DNA of 64,000 bases from Brachionus plicatilis (GCA_010279815.1 QEOQ01000590.1:613149-677148), one strand, 5' to 3'; shown: positions 24,028 through 36,478, numbered from the stretch's first letter. A program made the numbers and translations. Notes: generated by a model from the sequence alone, not told the origin.

Positions 24028-25822
24028 TGTCTCTGGATATGGAAAAATTGAGCTGTTTTGCGTTTTTAGAATTGCGTTTGTTTTTTTTTTTTAGAAGAAA
24101 TAAAAGAGAATAAACTATTTGAAGTATATGAAAGATAATTTAAACCCGTATTGGTTTGTTGGTTCAGACTGCCCCGGTTCTTAAATGAATTATTATTTAT
24201 GATAATAAATTAATTTGTATAGTTTTTTTTTAATAAAAAGTGAGTAAACAAAAATTGCACTCTGATTAAAATTATTCGATTTTTGAGAAAAATGCAAATT
24301 TTTTTAATGTATAGATGATCGAGTGGGCCTAAAGTGTTGGAAATAGAATTAAAAAAAATTTATTCAATGATTCTAAATTCATAATTTACTTTTTTGAAAT
24401 CCGCAATTTCAAATATTTCTGAACATAACCCTTCAAATGTTTATATTTTAGGACTTAACACAAATTAATTAAATTACATTCATTTTAATTTGTATGCTAT
24501 ATATTTTAGGATGTAAACTAATTTAGTCTTCAATTAATTACTGTGCAAATATTTACAAAATACTAAAAAAAATACTAAGATATGCTGTCAAAAATTTTAA
24601 TTTGTGCAAAGTATTCCAAGATGACGAAAATATTAATTTAAAAATGGATAAAAAGAAAATGGATTGAAAATAATTTATTTCTATTTAGAAAAGAAAATGA
24701 TTGACTTAATAATAATTTTAAAAAAAGAGCTAAAATTGAGAAAATCAGATACCTCAAAATATCTTGCTAAAAATTTTAATTTGTTTTATTTTTTGTTATT
24801 TATGTAAAAGTTTTTTGAAAATTTTTATCATTTTGAGAACAAATATTACAGTGGTAGTTGCCAAGCCTTATTGTGTTGTAATTTTATTTTAGTCTATAAT
24901 TTAAAAAGGAACTTGTTTAACTATTTATTTTTTTAATAAAAATAAACTAATTGATTTTATATTTTTTCTATAAACAATTTTGTACAAACTTTTTTATATT
25001 TTTTTATTTTTTTATTGACTAGATAAAATAAATAATTTAATTTAGAAAGTAGATTTTAGAATTTAAATTGATTGTTATTTGAAAAAACGTAAAAAATTCT
25101 TGCAGTTTTTTAGTCTTTTACCATTGTGTTGTATTATTGTGATAAAATGAGAATTAAAACAAATTTACTTGTATTGTTAAAAAAAGAACTAAACATTAAA
25201 TTAACGAATTAATTTTGAAGTAATTTTTATTAGTAAAAAATAAAAAATAAAATTATTCAAAATTTTATTCTTATACAGATCTAATAATTAGACATTCTTT
25301 TATAATTATTGAATACAAAATCTAAGAACTGTGAGACAAATAGATTGACGTATTTAGAATTTTTTGAAAATTCCTTAATCATTGAGGTTAATGATTTGAT
25401 CAATCTTTTTAAAATACTCTAGAATATTGCATTTTTTTTAAAAATTATTATTTAAATAATTTTTGTTAAACTTATAAAACTTATAAAAAATTATGTTTTA
25501 TTTGTATTAATTTGTAATTATAATTCAGAGCGAAAAATTTTTATGACAAAAAAAAGTAGATCTGAAAAACTTCGTTACATAACAACTATTTTTGCATAAA
25601 TAACAAATTATGTTTGAAAAAAAATCCATTTAAACCTTTACACAATAAAAGTGTAATAATGCGTAGATTCTTTTTCATATATTATATATTCTTGAAATGA
25701 AATTAAAAATAAATTAATTATGCGAAATATTTCAATTTAAATGTTTTTCTTACGCGTAATTTCGCGAATTAGTTATTAAATTCAGCTTAAAAATTTTAAA
25801 ATTATACTAAACCACTTAAAAA
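24028..25822. other. Intergenic spacer (divergent promoters)
   Basis: About 1.8 kb of AT-rich DNA between the divergently oriented CYHR1 and BEN-domain genes. I see no gene or recognisable repeat. Confidence 0.5.
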
Positions 25823-27091
25823 ATGGAGGCACGAAACAATCGTCATCGTCGAAATAGACTTGGTATGGAAAAAGCCATCACCATATGCTCCTAGTTCCTA
25901 TTTAACTTTCGTTTAATTTAAGAGAGTTTAAACTCGATTGAAAAAGCGGTCAGTCATTTAAAATCAAAAATGAATATCCCTTCGGACAATTCCTCAATAA
26001 TCGATGGTCGTAAAAATGAAAATGTGGAAAGACCATCAAAGTGTATGCGGCTAGATACAGATAGCAAAAATGATTCTGAAAATAACACACTAATCAAACA
26101 GATAAAAAGTGGTATGTTTTTTTGTTATTTTTTATTTTTGTACAGCCAATTTATTTTTTTTTTTTCAGAACCAGACCTTCTTGTCGAGGATCAGGAACTT
26201 TCACAAGTATTTTTTTAAAATTTTTTATTTAAATTTTTTTTTAAAATAAAATTGTGATTTTTTTTTAATTATTCGCTTTTAGGATTATAATTATTTATCA
26301 CAGGAATCAAACTATTATCCATCATCTCCCAATAACTCATCAAACGGTATAATTGAACAAAATTTTGGCATCGATCTTTTGAATAATTTTATGGTAAATA
26401 AATTAAAAGATTTGATTTTAAACTATTTTCTTAAAATATTTTAGCTTCTCGCTCCGACACTAGCGGACCAAAATGGAGGCGCAATTAGCTTCGAAGTATT
26501 CAAGAGTTTTGCCCAAATAGTTCAAAGCACATTTAACAAAATATCTGAAGAAGTCAATAGGCAACAAAAAGAAATAGACGAGCTGAAGAGACGGGCTCAT
26601 TTTAATAACAGCACTGAGTCACTTAAGACTTTGGTAAATTTTTTTTTTTGATTCAATTTTTTGATTTTTTCATTATCATTAAATTTTTAAGGTTTATGAT
26701 GGTAAAGATTTGATGGAAATAAATGCCAAAGACCCCAAAAAATATGCTCTTTGTATTTCTCGAATAATTTTTACTGATGATGAATTAGAAAATTGTCTTC
26801 TGACGAATGTGCCAGAAAAAACCCTACCTCAAACGAGTAGGGTACCCTTACCGGCTGAAAAAATGAAAGTATTCAGAGGTAAAATAAATTTTAATAATTT
26901 TTATGTTGTTGCTGAATTTTTATTTTTAAGAGGCCATAATGAAAAGATTCGATTTGAATGACACAACTTTTGGCGAGTGGTGGCCAAAAATTAAGGAATC
27001 CATTAATGCATGCGGAAGACACAAAAAAGCAAAGAAAAAAAGACAATTTCAAGAAAGTGAATCTTCATTTGCTAATACAAGTCAAAATTAA
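25823..27091 (+). CDS. BEN-domain protein
   Basis: Seven short exons: 25823-25862, 25923-26111, 26169-26206, 26283-26393, 26445-26633, 26692-26878, 26931-27091. All phases fit and give 304 residues. The ATG at 25823 is preferred over the one at 25970 because splicing the 60-nt intron after 25862 continues the same frame without a stop. Exon 5 encodes a polar helix/coiled coil (about residues 150-180, EEVNRQQKEIDELKRR). Residues about 195-285 match the BEN pattern: a helix with IIFTDDELENCLL, a Pro/Lys link, LPAEKMKVFREAIMKRF, then WPKIKESINACGRHKKAKKK at the end. BEN domains bind DNA or chromatin in animal transcriptional regulators and in some virus proteins. A nuclear role is inferred from the domain and the basic tail. 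Specific orthologue not recognised. Confidence 0.78.
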
Positions 27092-27583
27092 ATTTTTATG
27101 TTTTTAATTAAATTTTGTTATTAATTTTTTATAAATAAAAATTTGTTTTACAATGTAATATTAATTTTGCTGTATACTCTATCCCATGATTTCAAAAAAG
27201 TCAAGATAATGATCAAAATCAACTCAAGAAACTAAAAAAATTTTGTAAGATATTTCAAAGATTAGTAATTAATCTTGAAAGATTCCATTGGAAATAAAAA
27301 ATTAACAAAGCTAATTAACTATTTTATTTTATCATCTCTAAGAAGCTTTAGCATATTTTATTTTTCTAAATCAATAGAATCTTAGGTTTTACTAAATCAT
27401 AAAAAATAGGTTATCTATGAGTGATACACTCGTTAATTTTTGAGTACCTTGTTGTTAATAGTTTATTTAATATTTCAAAAGAAATAAAGGCTTTGAGTAA
27501 TGAAACTCCTTTCGCCATTGGTATTTAAAATTTTAAAAAAGTGTCCATATAAAAAATTGTGTTGAATTAATTAAATTAATAAA

Positions 27584-27718
27584 ATGACATTAGAAGTTGA
27601 AAAAGAAATCGGAAATGTTACAGAAAAACAGTTGTCCATTGAAATAGCTCATTTGACTTTACAAAGGAGGGTTTTAAGTTCAGAACTTCTTGAGCTTTCA
27701 ACAAAAACATCAATATAA
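27584..27718 (+). CDS. Possible micro-ORF of 44 residues
   Basis: ATG-initiated frame MTLEVEKEIGNVTEKQLSIE... ending in TAA, with a charged, helix-prone sequence and better coding texture than its surroundings. It lies about 500 bases after the BEN gene. It may be a short gene, a leftover exon or chance. No family recognised. Confidence 0.22.
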   Translation: MTLEVEKEIGNVTEKQLSIEIAHLTLQRRVLSSELLELSTKTSI

Positions 27719-29499
27719 TCCTATATGAGTGAAGTAATGAGTGTGTTTTTACCTCTAAATTATTTATCATTTATAGTTTTTTTTTTTACCTTTAATTCAT
27801 TTTTTAATTTAAGATTTTTACTTAGAAAAGCTTAAATCAGGAATTTTTTGTGATGCTAATAAGTAAATTTACGAAATTGACTAAAAATTTTGTTACTCTA
27901 ACTAGTGTTGACAAATTGCAGCCTCTAAGCTTCACCGGTCCATAAACGTCAAATTCTGATCCGACTGCCTAATAGATAGTTAATTCAATTAGTATATTTT
28001 ATGTTTTTAGTACCTGGTGTTGTCCACCACTATTTCCAACCATAACTTAGGCCAAAACTTTACACACAAGTTAAATTGGTTTAATTTTTTGTGTTTGAAT
28101 TAAAAAATTAATCCAATGCTGAAATAACATTGAAAAAGCGCGATGTTTCAAATAAATAAATAATTGTAAGTTGTTAATATTGAAATCATTTTCATGTTTG
28201 AAATTAAATTCTTAATTGAAATCGAATGAATTTAATTTTTATTTGAATTATTATTTTAAAATTTCAATAAAGTTGTTTAAGTCCCAAAATATTGTCCAAG
28301 TCCGCATTTTTCAAATTTTTTAAAAAAAAGTTCGAACAACATGAATTTTTTGCCGTTCCAGATAGTCAATGTGGCGGTATAGTTAAAGTCAAAGTCACTA
28401 AGATAAAATTCCAAGTCCGGACTTTAAAAAAAATTCTTTGGCTCGGCCTTTTGGAAAAAAAATAAAAGCCCAGGCTTGGACTTTACATGAGACTTGATAT
28501 TAAATTTGAAAAATAAATTGAAAATTATTATTTTAACTTTTTAAATTCAATCGTTCAATAATTTTGTTTTATTTTCAACAAATTTTGACTCTGGGTTTGT
28601 GATGAGATGATCATTAAAAAAATAACGTAATTGCTCGATTTTAGTGACATGTCACTATTTATCGAACACTGGTTTTCATTTTGACCTTTTTCGACTAATA
28701 CGACATGTCAGTATAGTCAAAAAAAAAGCTTAAAAATGATTTTTTAAGTAATTTAGCTATTTTTTATTAGTTTTTGTTTAGATAACGAGAAAGTGTTTAA
28801 CAATTAAGAAATTTTTTATTTTATTTAGCGAATTTTACGCAAGAATAAAAAACCAGAAATTGACCTATAAAATTTAAAAAAGCTATTGTCTAAAAATCCT
28901 AAAATATTTTTATGTTATTTACAGTTTGGACAATAAAATGAATAATTTTGTTTGAAACTCTTTGGAAAACAATTTCCACGAATCCAGTTTTTACATCTTT
29001 CACATGAAAAACGTGCATCTTTTTCGGAACCAGATTTAAAAAGAGCTATTCCTTTTAAAAATGTTTGAGTCCAGTACTATTTTAAAAAATATGCGACTTT
29101 GATGGAGCTGGTGATCTGGAAAATAAATTCGACTTGGAAATTTCTACATGTTAATTTGGGCAAAAAAATTTAAATGTATTTAAATTATGTTCAGGATGTT
29201 CAGAGTTTTCCATGAACAGGAAATTACATACACACAATTAAAAAAAAATTCCCAAGATAATCCTTGAAAAAATATAAGTAAAAAAATTAATTGATTAATT
29301 GATTTAAGTTTCTCATGTAAAGGCGTGTTTAGTTACCAATTAAAACAATTAATCCCTTTTTATAACATCAATCACATACATAAAATTTAAAGATAAAACT
29401 ATAAGTTAAATTTTTATATGTTTCGTAATGGCTCTTTTGAATTCCATTGAATATGCACGACACATTCGGTTTTCCAGCTCATTTTTCGATTTTAACAAC

Positions 29500-29735
29500 A
29501 GCGTCCAAACAACAGCCGTTGCGGCCGTCCGTCCAAGCCTGTTTGCGGCTCCGTCGCATCCGACTGACCCGTCCAACCAACCCGTCCGTCCAAACCGGCT
29601 TACACGGCCGACATAGCCGATCCATCTGGCAAACCCAGCCGACCCATCCGACCTAACCGGCCGACCGGTCTGACCTAACCGACTTACACGACTGACTTAG
29701 CCGTCCACACCTTCAGATACTGCCGGCCTACTTAG
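29500..29735. repeat. GC-rich degenerate CCGNCC tandem repeat
   Basis: A GC-rich island of irregular short units such as CCGTCC, CCGACC and CCAACC, in otherwise about 25 percent GC DNA, inside the fold-back element. Similar units in the opposite sense (CCGGACAG, TCGGACGG) lie at 29995-30055. Open frames across it are repeat artefacts. Confidence 0.65.
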
Positions 29736-30569
29736 GCTTCCATATTTTATACAATTTTATTAAGATACTTATTATTTATTATAAATTGAAAAATGTTTAC
29801 CTGAGAATTTCCTAGTTGGGCAATATTTTACTTTAATATTTCAAAATGATAAACTCATTTTGGCTAATAAGCTCCCATTAAGAAATCCTCATATGAAAAA
29901 TATTAAGTATTTTTTTTTTAATTTTTGATAAAAAATAGATAAATTTTTTTCTAAAATAAATAAATTTTTTTCTAAAATAAAATATTGAACGCCTAGACCG
30001 GACAGTTATGTCGGACGGCATGATCGGACAGGTTTAGACCAGCCGGATCGTTGGCGGTGCGTTTTTATTAGAACCGCTGTAAATAAAGTTTAATTTTAAC
30101 TTATTTTATTTTTTAATTTTAACTAAATAAAGTTTAATATTAATATTTTTCTAAATCAGCAGATAAAAAACCATATGAATAAAAATTTTATAATATATTT
30201 TTGGAAAAATAATTTTGATATATATAATCCACCCTTTTTATATACAATACAATTTATAAGCCTTTTAACAATATTTTTGAGGCCGTTTTTATATATTACA
30301 AGAATGGATTATTTTCCAAATATTTTAATTTATGCTGTTATATTTATATAAAAAAAACAAATCTATCAAAACTAAACTTTTTACTCATAATTTACCATTT
30401 TTAAATGATATTTTAAGCCTTTTTTTGACTATAGTGACATGTCACTAACTTGGACACTATATTTTGTAAAAATCGTCATTTTTAGGCCTTTTTCGACTAT
30501 AGTGACATGTCGTATTTGTCGAAAAAGGTCAAAATGAAAACCAGTGTTCGATAAATAGAGTGGCTGGCT

Positions 30570-31136
30570 AATGGAGTCCTTGTTCAACTCAAAAATGCCT
30601 TTAAATTTTGGACAACGGACAACTTTAGAAGACTCTTCACTGCGTTTGTAAGACCGCATCTTGAATACTGTACAGCAGCCTGGAATCCTTTGCAAAAAAA
30701 AGAAATTAAAATGCTGGAAAAAGTCCAACGTAGAGCTACTAAACTAGTGCCTGGTCTCAGAAATCTCAATTATCTCTCAAGATTAGCAAAAATTGGTATC
30801 CCTACGCTTGAAAGTAGAAGGAAAAGAGGTGATGCAATCCAACTTTTCAAAATTGTCAGTAAACAGAGCACTTTTCACCTGCATGCCTTCGCAGATTCAA
30901 GCCGAACTCCTAAAATCAATCGCTCATCGATGAATCTACGTAAAAAACCAAGACTCAGGAAGCAACTTTGCTTGTCAAAACCTAGAGAAAACTTCTTCAC
31001 GAACAGAGTAGCCTCGTTATGAAAAGAGCTACCGGACACTGTAGTTTCTGCAAAATCAACAAATGCATTCAAAGACAAGTTTGACAAATTAACTTCCCAG
31101 CAATTGGCGGCTAATGAAACTACTATAGTCGAATAA
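30570..31136 (+). pseudogene. Non-LTR retrotransposon RT C-terminal fragment
   Basis: Open frame beginning LKNAFKFWTTDNFRRLFTAF, then VRPHLEYCTAAWNP, IKMLEKVQRRATKLV and IGIPTLESRRKRGDAIQLFK. This is the typical post-catalytic region of jockey/CR1-like LINE reverse transcriptases. The catalytic FADD part is absent. A TGA at 31021-31023 interrupts the frame before ELPDTVVSAKSTNAFKDKFD and a stop at 31134-31136. The following 3' tail ends in ATATTC repeats. A dead, 5'-truncated copy inserted in the right arm of the fold-back element. Confidence 0.8.
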
Positions 31137-31524
31137 CCCATTGGTTATTCTTCTTCATCTGATTCTAATATCAGATTGTAGTCTCTCCTTCATATTCATA
31201 TTCATATTCAAATATTAATTTAATGATTATCTCATCACAAATTCACAATTAAAATTTATAGAAAAAAACTAAATTATTGATGATTGAAGTTTAAAAGTTA
31301 AAATAATAATTCTCAATATTTTTTTTCAAATTTTCAAATAAAAATTAAATTCATTCTGTTTCAATAAAGAATTTTATTTCAAACATGAAAATGATTTCAA
31401 TATTAACAACTTACAATTATTTATTTATTTGAAACTGAAAAAAATATTTGAAACATCGCACTTTTCCAATGTTATTTCAGCATTGAATAAATTTTTTAAT
31501 TCAAACACAAAAAATTAAACCAAT

Positions 31525-32022
31525 TGTTCTTCTTGTTACTTTTTTTTGGTAAAGGTTTCGATTTGTCTATACTTGGACTTTTCACCTGTCTTGGCCATAA
31601 GGATTCCGTACTTTATTTTTGAGAAAATTAAAACTCAAATTTTTTTAAAAAAATTTATTTATGGCAATATTCGCCGTTTGCTAATTCAACTGCCCCAACT
31701 CTTTTATTAAAGCTTGAAACTGCTTTTCTTTTTTAGAATGATTAAACTCAGGGTAAATTAAACTGAATTTTTTTTTTTAAATTTTGTAAGATAAATTCTT
31801 ATCGGATATCGGTTTGGAATGGGAATTTGAGTTACTGATCTTAAATTAGCAAATAACTAGGTCTTCCAAAAAATTTTAAGTCTATTTTTATTTGAAACAA
31901 TAAAAATGGTTTTAAATTTAGACAAAATATTTAAAAAATATTAATTTAATCAACTTATTAAAAACGATTTAAAATTTTTTTTTATTATTTTCAATTTATA
32001 TCTGAGAATTTTTACTCATATA
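31525..32022. other. AT-rich spacer
   Basis: About 500 bases of AT-rich DNA without recognisable features. Confidence 0.5.
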
Positions 32023-32499
32023 CAGTGGTGATTTCATAACAGTATTTTACGAAAAATTACGTAAAATACCGTAAATTAACCAAATTTTACCACATTTTAC
32101 GTAAATTAACGTAAAATTCGAAAAGTGAAAAGAAGTATTTTACGAAAAATTACGTAAATTTTCAGGATTTTGAGATAATTTTGGAAAAATTTGGTACAAT
32201 TAAAAACGGCAATTCAAAATTCAAAATTCAAAATTTTTTGAAAAAATGTCTTTTTTTTCCAAAAATCGAAAATTTAACGCAGTTTTTTTTTTCATAAATT
32301 GGTCAAAAAAATAGTTATTTCTAAATTGTTGTAAAAAAAGCTTTCTTAAATTTTGGATTTTTGGAAAAAAAAGACATTTTTTCAAAAAATTTTGAATTTT
32401 GAAATTGCCGTTTTTAATTTTACCAAATTTTTCAAAATTTGGTTAATTTACGGTATTTTACGTAATTTTTCGTAAAATACTGTTATCAAATCACCACTG
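32023..32499. mobile_element. MITE family 2 (TA-flanked, CAGTGGTGATTT ends)
   Basis: 477-bp near-perfect fold-back with terminal inverted repeats starting CAGTGGTGATTT and continuing AACAGTATTTTACG, flanked by TA on both sides (32021-32022, 32500-32501). A TA target and CAGTG ends fit a Tc1/mariner-type non-autonomous element. Its arms are rich in TTTTACG/CGTAAAA motifs. Confidence 0.8.
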
Positions 32500-32670
32500 T
32501 AAATGTCAAATATGGTAGATCAAAACTCTTTTCTTATTTTGGTTAATTTAGAGCAATCTTTTAAGAACATAAATATACAAAATGATAGAATAAATTTTTA
32601 AATGGAAATCCAAATGTTTGTTGCTTGATTTGTTTAAATTTTATTTTAGAATTTATTCAATGTGCTAAAA

Positions 32671-34144
32671 ATGACTTTAATTTTAAGAAAGCTTGGCGAA
32701 AAAGAATCTGCCATTTTGAAGCGTCCATCATCGAAAAATTTCGTTCACATATTTCGAATAAAAAGTACGATTGATTTGTATGACAATTTAAAATTACTGC
32801 AAGAAGCCATACTAGAATGGAAAAGAATTCACAAACTTTTACGTAGCAAAATTTATAAAGATGACATGGGTGTGGAATACTTTTCATTGAACGATAAATA
32901 ACAAAAATGTTCAATTTCTAAAATTTGTCTCCAAATTTCAATACGGATCCAAAATTGAATACTTTTTAGACGAATTAAGCAATTTACTAATTGAAAAAGA
33001 ATTTTCGAACTTGATCACTGAAAATGATGAGATACTATGGCGTTTGATATTCTTAAAAATTGATGGGTCAGAATCTGAACCAGAACATGAATATGAAGTT
33101 TTGTTTAATATCAACCATGCGATTTCAGAAGCTCGAAATTCATATGCTATTTTCAATCAGCTATTGAATTTGATAGAGGATTCAGTCCTAAAAAAATTGA
33201 GCCGAAATCAAATCGAATACCAAATAATTCCTCCTTTGGAAGAGCTTTTTCCAGGCTGGATTGAAGCTAATAGAGAAGATGCTTCTTTACATAAACCTTT
33301 AAAAAGGCCATTTTTTAATGATATCACCAGAGCCAGAGAAATGGCATTTATTTTTCCTGAATTGTTGAAGGAAAAAGAAATCCTTGAGGGAAATTTCTAT
33401 TCAGTGTCAGATTCAGCTTTTGTTTTTGGCCTCAATGACTTAATTGAAATATCCAAAAATAACTATTCAAAATTTCGAAAATTTGAATTAAGTCATTCAA
33501 CGAGCTCTAGGCTAATCAAAAAATGTAAAACTAAAAAAGTTAAATTTACTTCCTGTTTAAATTTAATAATAACAATTAGTTTTATAAAATTGTATAAAAT
33601 AAATGGACTTGATTTAAATGAAATTTATTTCTATGTATCTGTTTGTTTAAGAAATTCAAAAAATTTATTCAGTGGTTCAAGTATTGATGATGAGATAATG
33701 GGTTATTACAATGGCGGAATCATTCCTGTATTTCACTGCCAGCATCAAAATGTCGAAGATTTGATTAGAAATTTTTGGAGCGAAAGTAAAATAATGAGTG
33801 ATGATTTTCATCGAAATCTAAATAATAGTGCGCAAAAATTTTTTCCAAAGCTGCCTCAAGTTAATGATTTAGAAAAAGAATTGAGCATCCACTTTGGAAT
33901 GACTAACCTAGGCGCTCCATCCAGTTTCAAGACTCAAAATGGATTTATTGAGATCAAGAAGAGCTATTTTTTCTCAAATATTAAATCAGTAATTGATAAA
34001 TTTTTTTTCAATTATATCACTACAGTAAATGAAAAAATTTTTTGGGGAATCGGTTTTAATGCCTTTGGATTGGAACAATTCATTCCTGATCAAATGATTA
34101 ATTTTTATACTGAAACAATTGATCAAGTATTAAATCTTGATTAA
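32671..34144 (+). CDS. Condensation/CAT-like acyltransferase homologue, frame break
   Basis: About 490 residues in two frames: 32671-32898 from the first ATG, then open from 32891 to the stop at 34144. In length and layout it resembles the chloramphenicol acetyltransferase/condensation superfamily (PapA5-like acyltransferases). It has an N-terminal LRKLGEKE start, a substrate-sorting region (AILEWKRIHKLLRSKI), and an active-site-like NINHAISEARNS near 33115 in place of HHxxxDG. The His is kept and Glu stands at the Asp position. A C-terminal half with LGAPSS and GIGFNAFGLEQF follows. The frames meet at AACGATAAATAACAAAAATG; one A fewer would join them. Alternatively a 100-nt GT-AG intron (32870-32969) also restores the frame but would discard coding-like sequence. 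No substrate can be assigned. The ATG lies about 20 bases after a TTTTAG. Confidence 0.55.
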
Positions 34145-35509
34145 AGTTTAATTTAAAAAATTTTTTAAATTTGAAAGAAAAATAAATTTTTTACATTTAT
34201 TATATAATCTTTTACTGTAAGACCTTTATTTTGTCTAATAACTGCAGAATTGAGACCAACTCGATAGATCAGCACCATTACATGAAGCTATTTGAAAGAA
34301 GGTTAACACCCTTCCATTTATCCTTCAAAAATAGAACGGATCAAAAAATAATTTAAAAGTATAGTTTCAATAGTTTCAATAGTTTATTTAATGATTTTAA
34401 AAGGCTTGAGCTTAGCTCTTTTGCCTTCCGGTTACTGGAATTTTAAAATTTTTTAAATTTAAAAGTATTATTTTTGCATTGTCTTATATTTTTAAAATTA
34501 AGCTTTTAAATAAGTTAAAAATCAATCTAAAATAAATCATGTAAATTAGTACCTACTGTACGGATTATTAAGTTAGAAAAAATGACAAATAAAAAAGATA
34601 ATAACGAAAGCTTTCTTCTCAACTTCTTCATCCTAGACATACTCTGGAATATTTGGTGCCAAGTTTCAGTTTATTAGGTCAAAAAGCGTAAAAAACATAA
34701 AATTATTATCAGCATCGCGATCATCAATAATATTCAATTACCAAAAAACTTCAATGAATTGCAATGGCTTCAAAAATTTCAGAGTACGTCTCGGATGAAG
34801 AAGTTGAAAAGGAAGACGAAAAAAAAAAGATGCAACCATAGATGATAAAAGAGGAAAACCAAATAAGGCAACAAAAAGCTTTATTGAAAAGATAGATATT
34901 GTTTTTGTAATTTTTTTTTATTTGAATAAACATTAAAAATTAATTTATTGTACATTTAATATTTATATTCAATACTGATTTATTCTAAATATTTTACTCG
35001 TCATTATATATTAAAAAATGGTCGAAATGCTAAAATACTGATCAATTAGCATTACCCAAAAAATAGATTTCTTAAAATTTATGGTGACTTAGTTTTACCG
35101 GATGCCCTTTTTTTTTATTGCATATTTCGCACCCATTTTGTTCGAAAACTTCAAAAATAGTTACCCATTTTCCCTGAATTTTTTTATCACCCTTTTACTT
35201 CCGGTGGTTAATTGTGTGATTGCCATAGGGGTTAAAGCGTTTAACCCGATCACACCTTAAATTGTATATAATTACCCCAAAATTTAAACCTAAATGAAGA
35301 ATTTTAAACTCTTTTGCCCATTAACCCATTAAGGAATATATTTTTTATTTTTTCAATAAATTTATTAAGCAATTATTTAATCGATTATTAAATTATTTCT
35401 TTGTACAAAATAAATTTAGTTTCTACGATTTGATTTCATTCTATAACAATTAGTAAAAAGTTTTAAAACAAAAAAATGAAACAAAACAAGAGTGAGATTA
35501 AAAGAAGTT
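34145..35509. other. Intergenic spacer
   Basis: AT-rich. A 26-residue charged frame starts at an ATG near 34763 (MASKISEYVSDEEVEKEDEK) but stops soon, and no continuation is seen. A GC-richer block near 35090-35270 has no recognised identity. The first 60 bases hold the AATAAA of the acyltransferase gene (near 34180). Confidence 0.4.
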
Positions 35510-36019
35510 TTAATAAACAAAGGTTTGGTCAACGAAATCTCTTCTTTTTGCTGACGACTTGGTCACATTCTACATTTTTAAGAAAAAAGGAAATCTAGAA
35601 AATAAGATAAACATATACTTAGACGAATTAGAAAAATGGCTTTTCAAGTGGAAGATGAAAATATTTGTTTAAAAGTCTTGCGTCATTGTCTTCACTAAAA
35701 ATAATAAGCAAAATATTGACTTAAACTTTAAGATATATATATCTATATATGCTCAAACCAAAAATGGGGTCTAAACTATTACACACTAATAAACTTATAT
35801 AAATCTTTAATCGGATTGATAATTGATTACTCTTTTCCGTGCCTGAATTCATTTTCAGAGACAAAAATTAAAAAATTCAAGTTTTACAAAACTCAGCAGC
35901 TAGCTTTATACAGTGGTTCTTGCTAATATGAAATGGTCCGTTCCCGAAAGGAATGGAATGGGGACGCATTCCATAAAAAACCATTCCCGTTCCGTTCCAT
36001 TCCATTCCATCCGTTTCGT

Positions 36020-36290
36020 TCCATCAATTCCATTCCATTCCAACCGTTCCAACCGTTCCATTCCATTCTAACCGTTCCATTCCAATCCATCCGTTCCATT
36101 CCATTCCATCCGTTCCATTCCATTCCATTCCAACCGTTCCATCCGTTCTATTCCATTCTTACCGTTCCATTCCATTCTAACCGTTCCATTCCATTCCAAC
36201 CGTTCCATCCGTTCCATTCCATTCTAACCGTTCCATTCCATTCTAACCGTTCCATTCCATTCCAACCGTTCCATCCGTTCCATTCCATTC
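36020..36290. repeat. GTTCCATTCCATTC minisatellite
   Basis: Imperfect tandem units built from CCGTTCCATTCCATTCYAA, repeated many times in the left arm of the palindromic element. Units recur in inverse orientation, much fewer, at about 36770-36850. Proline/phenylalanine/serine-rich open frames here are artefacts of the repeat. Confidence 0.85.
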
Positions 36291-36478
36291 CATTTCATTT
36301 TAGCAAGAACCACTGTATTCGATACAATCCAAAGTAAATCTTGATAAAATATTTAAAAAATTTTTGATAATGAAAAATACATACTGAAAAAATAGACAAA
36401 ATCGAAATTTTGTAAAAAAATATCATAGAAAAACCTAAAAATTTAATTTTAAAATTTATAATTTTTTCAAAAAAAATT

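Larger units (their letters stand above)
28074..31524. repeat. 3.45-kb nested fold-back repeat
   Basis: Outer arms 28074-28620 and 31220-31524 are inverted copies of each other (for example GTAAGTTGTTAATATTGAAA on the left, complement on the right). Inner arms 28654-28722 and 30491-30557 are also inverted copies, sharing CGAACACTGGTTTTCATTTT. The left outer arm is interrupted by an AAGTCC/GGACTT-rich insert (about 28266-28515), and the right side by a LINE fragment (30570-31136). A palindrome TAGTGACATGTCACTA recurs near 28642 and 30432. No transposase was found in it. Confidence 0.75.

Noticed and set aside
29428..29656. Two overlapping frames rich in Pro, Thr and Arg
   Set aside because: Generated by the GC-rich CCGNCC repeat; no splice sites or conserved pattern.
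32870..32969. A 100-nt intron as the definite explanation of the acyltransferase frame change
   Set aside because: GT-AG and phase fit, but the donor GTGTGG is unlike other donors here and the removed segment looks coding; kept only as an alternative.
36020..36290. CRISPR-like regularity of short repeats
   Set aside because: Units are contiguous and imperfect with no unique spacers, and the genome is eukaryotic. It is a minisatellite.
35933..36337. 134-residue open frame rich in Pro, Phe, Ser and Ile, with its antisense frame
   Set aside because: It is a translation of the GTTCCATTCC minisatellite inside a fold-back element, with no start context, splice logic or domain.
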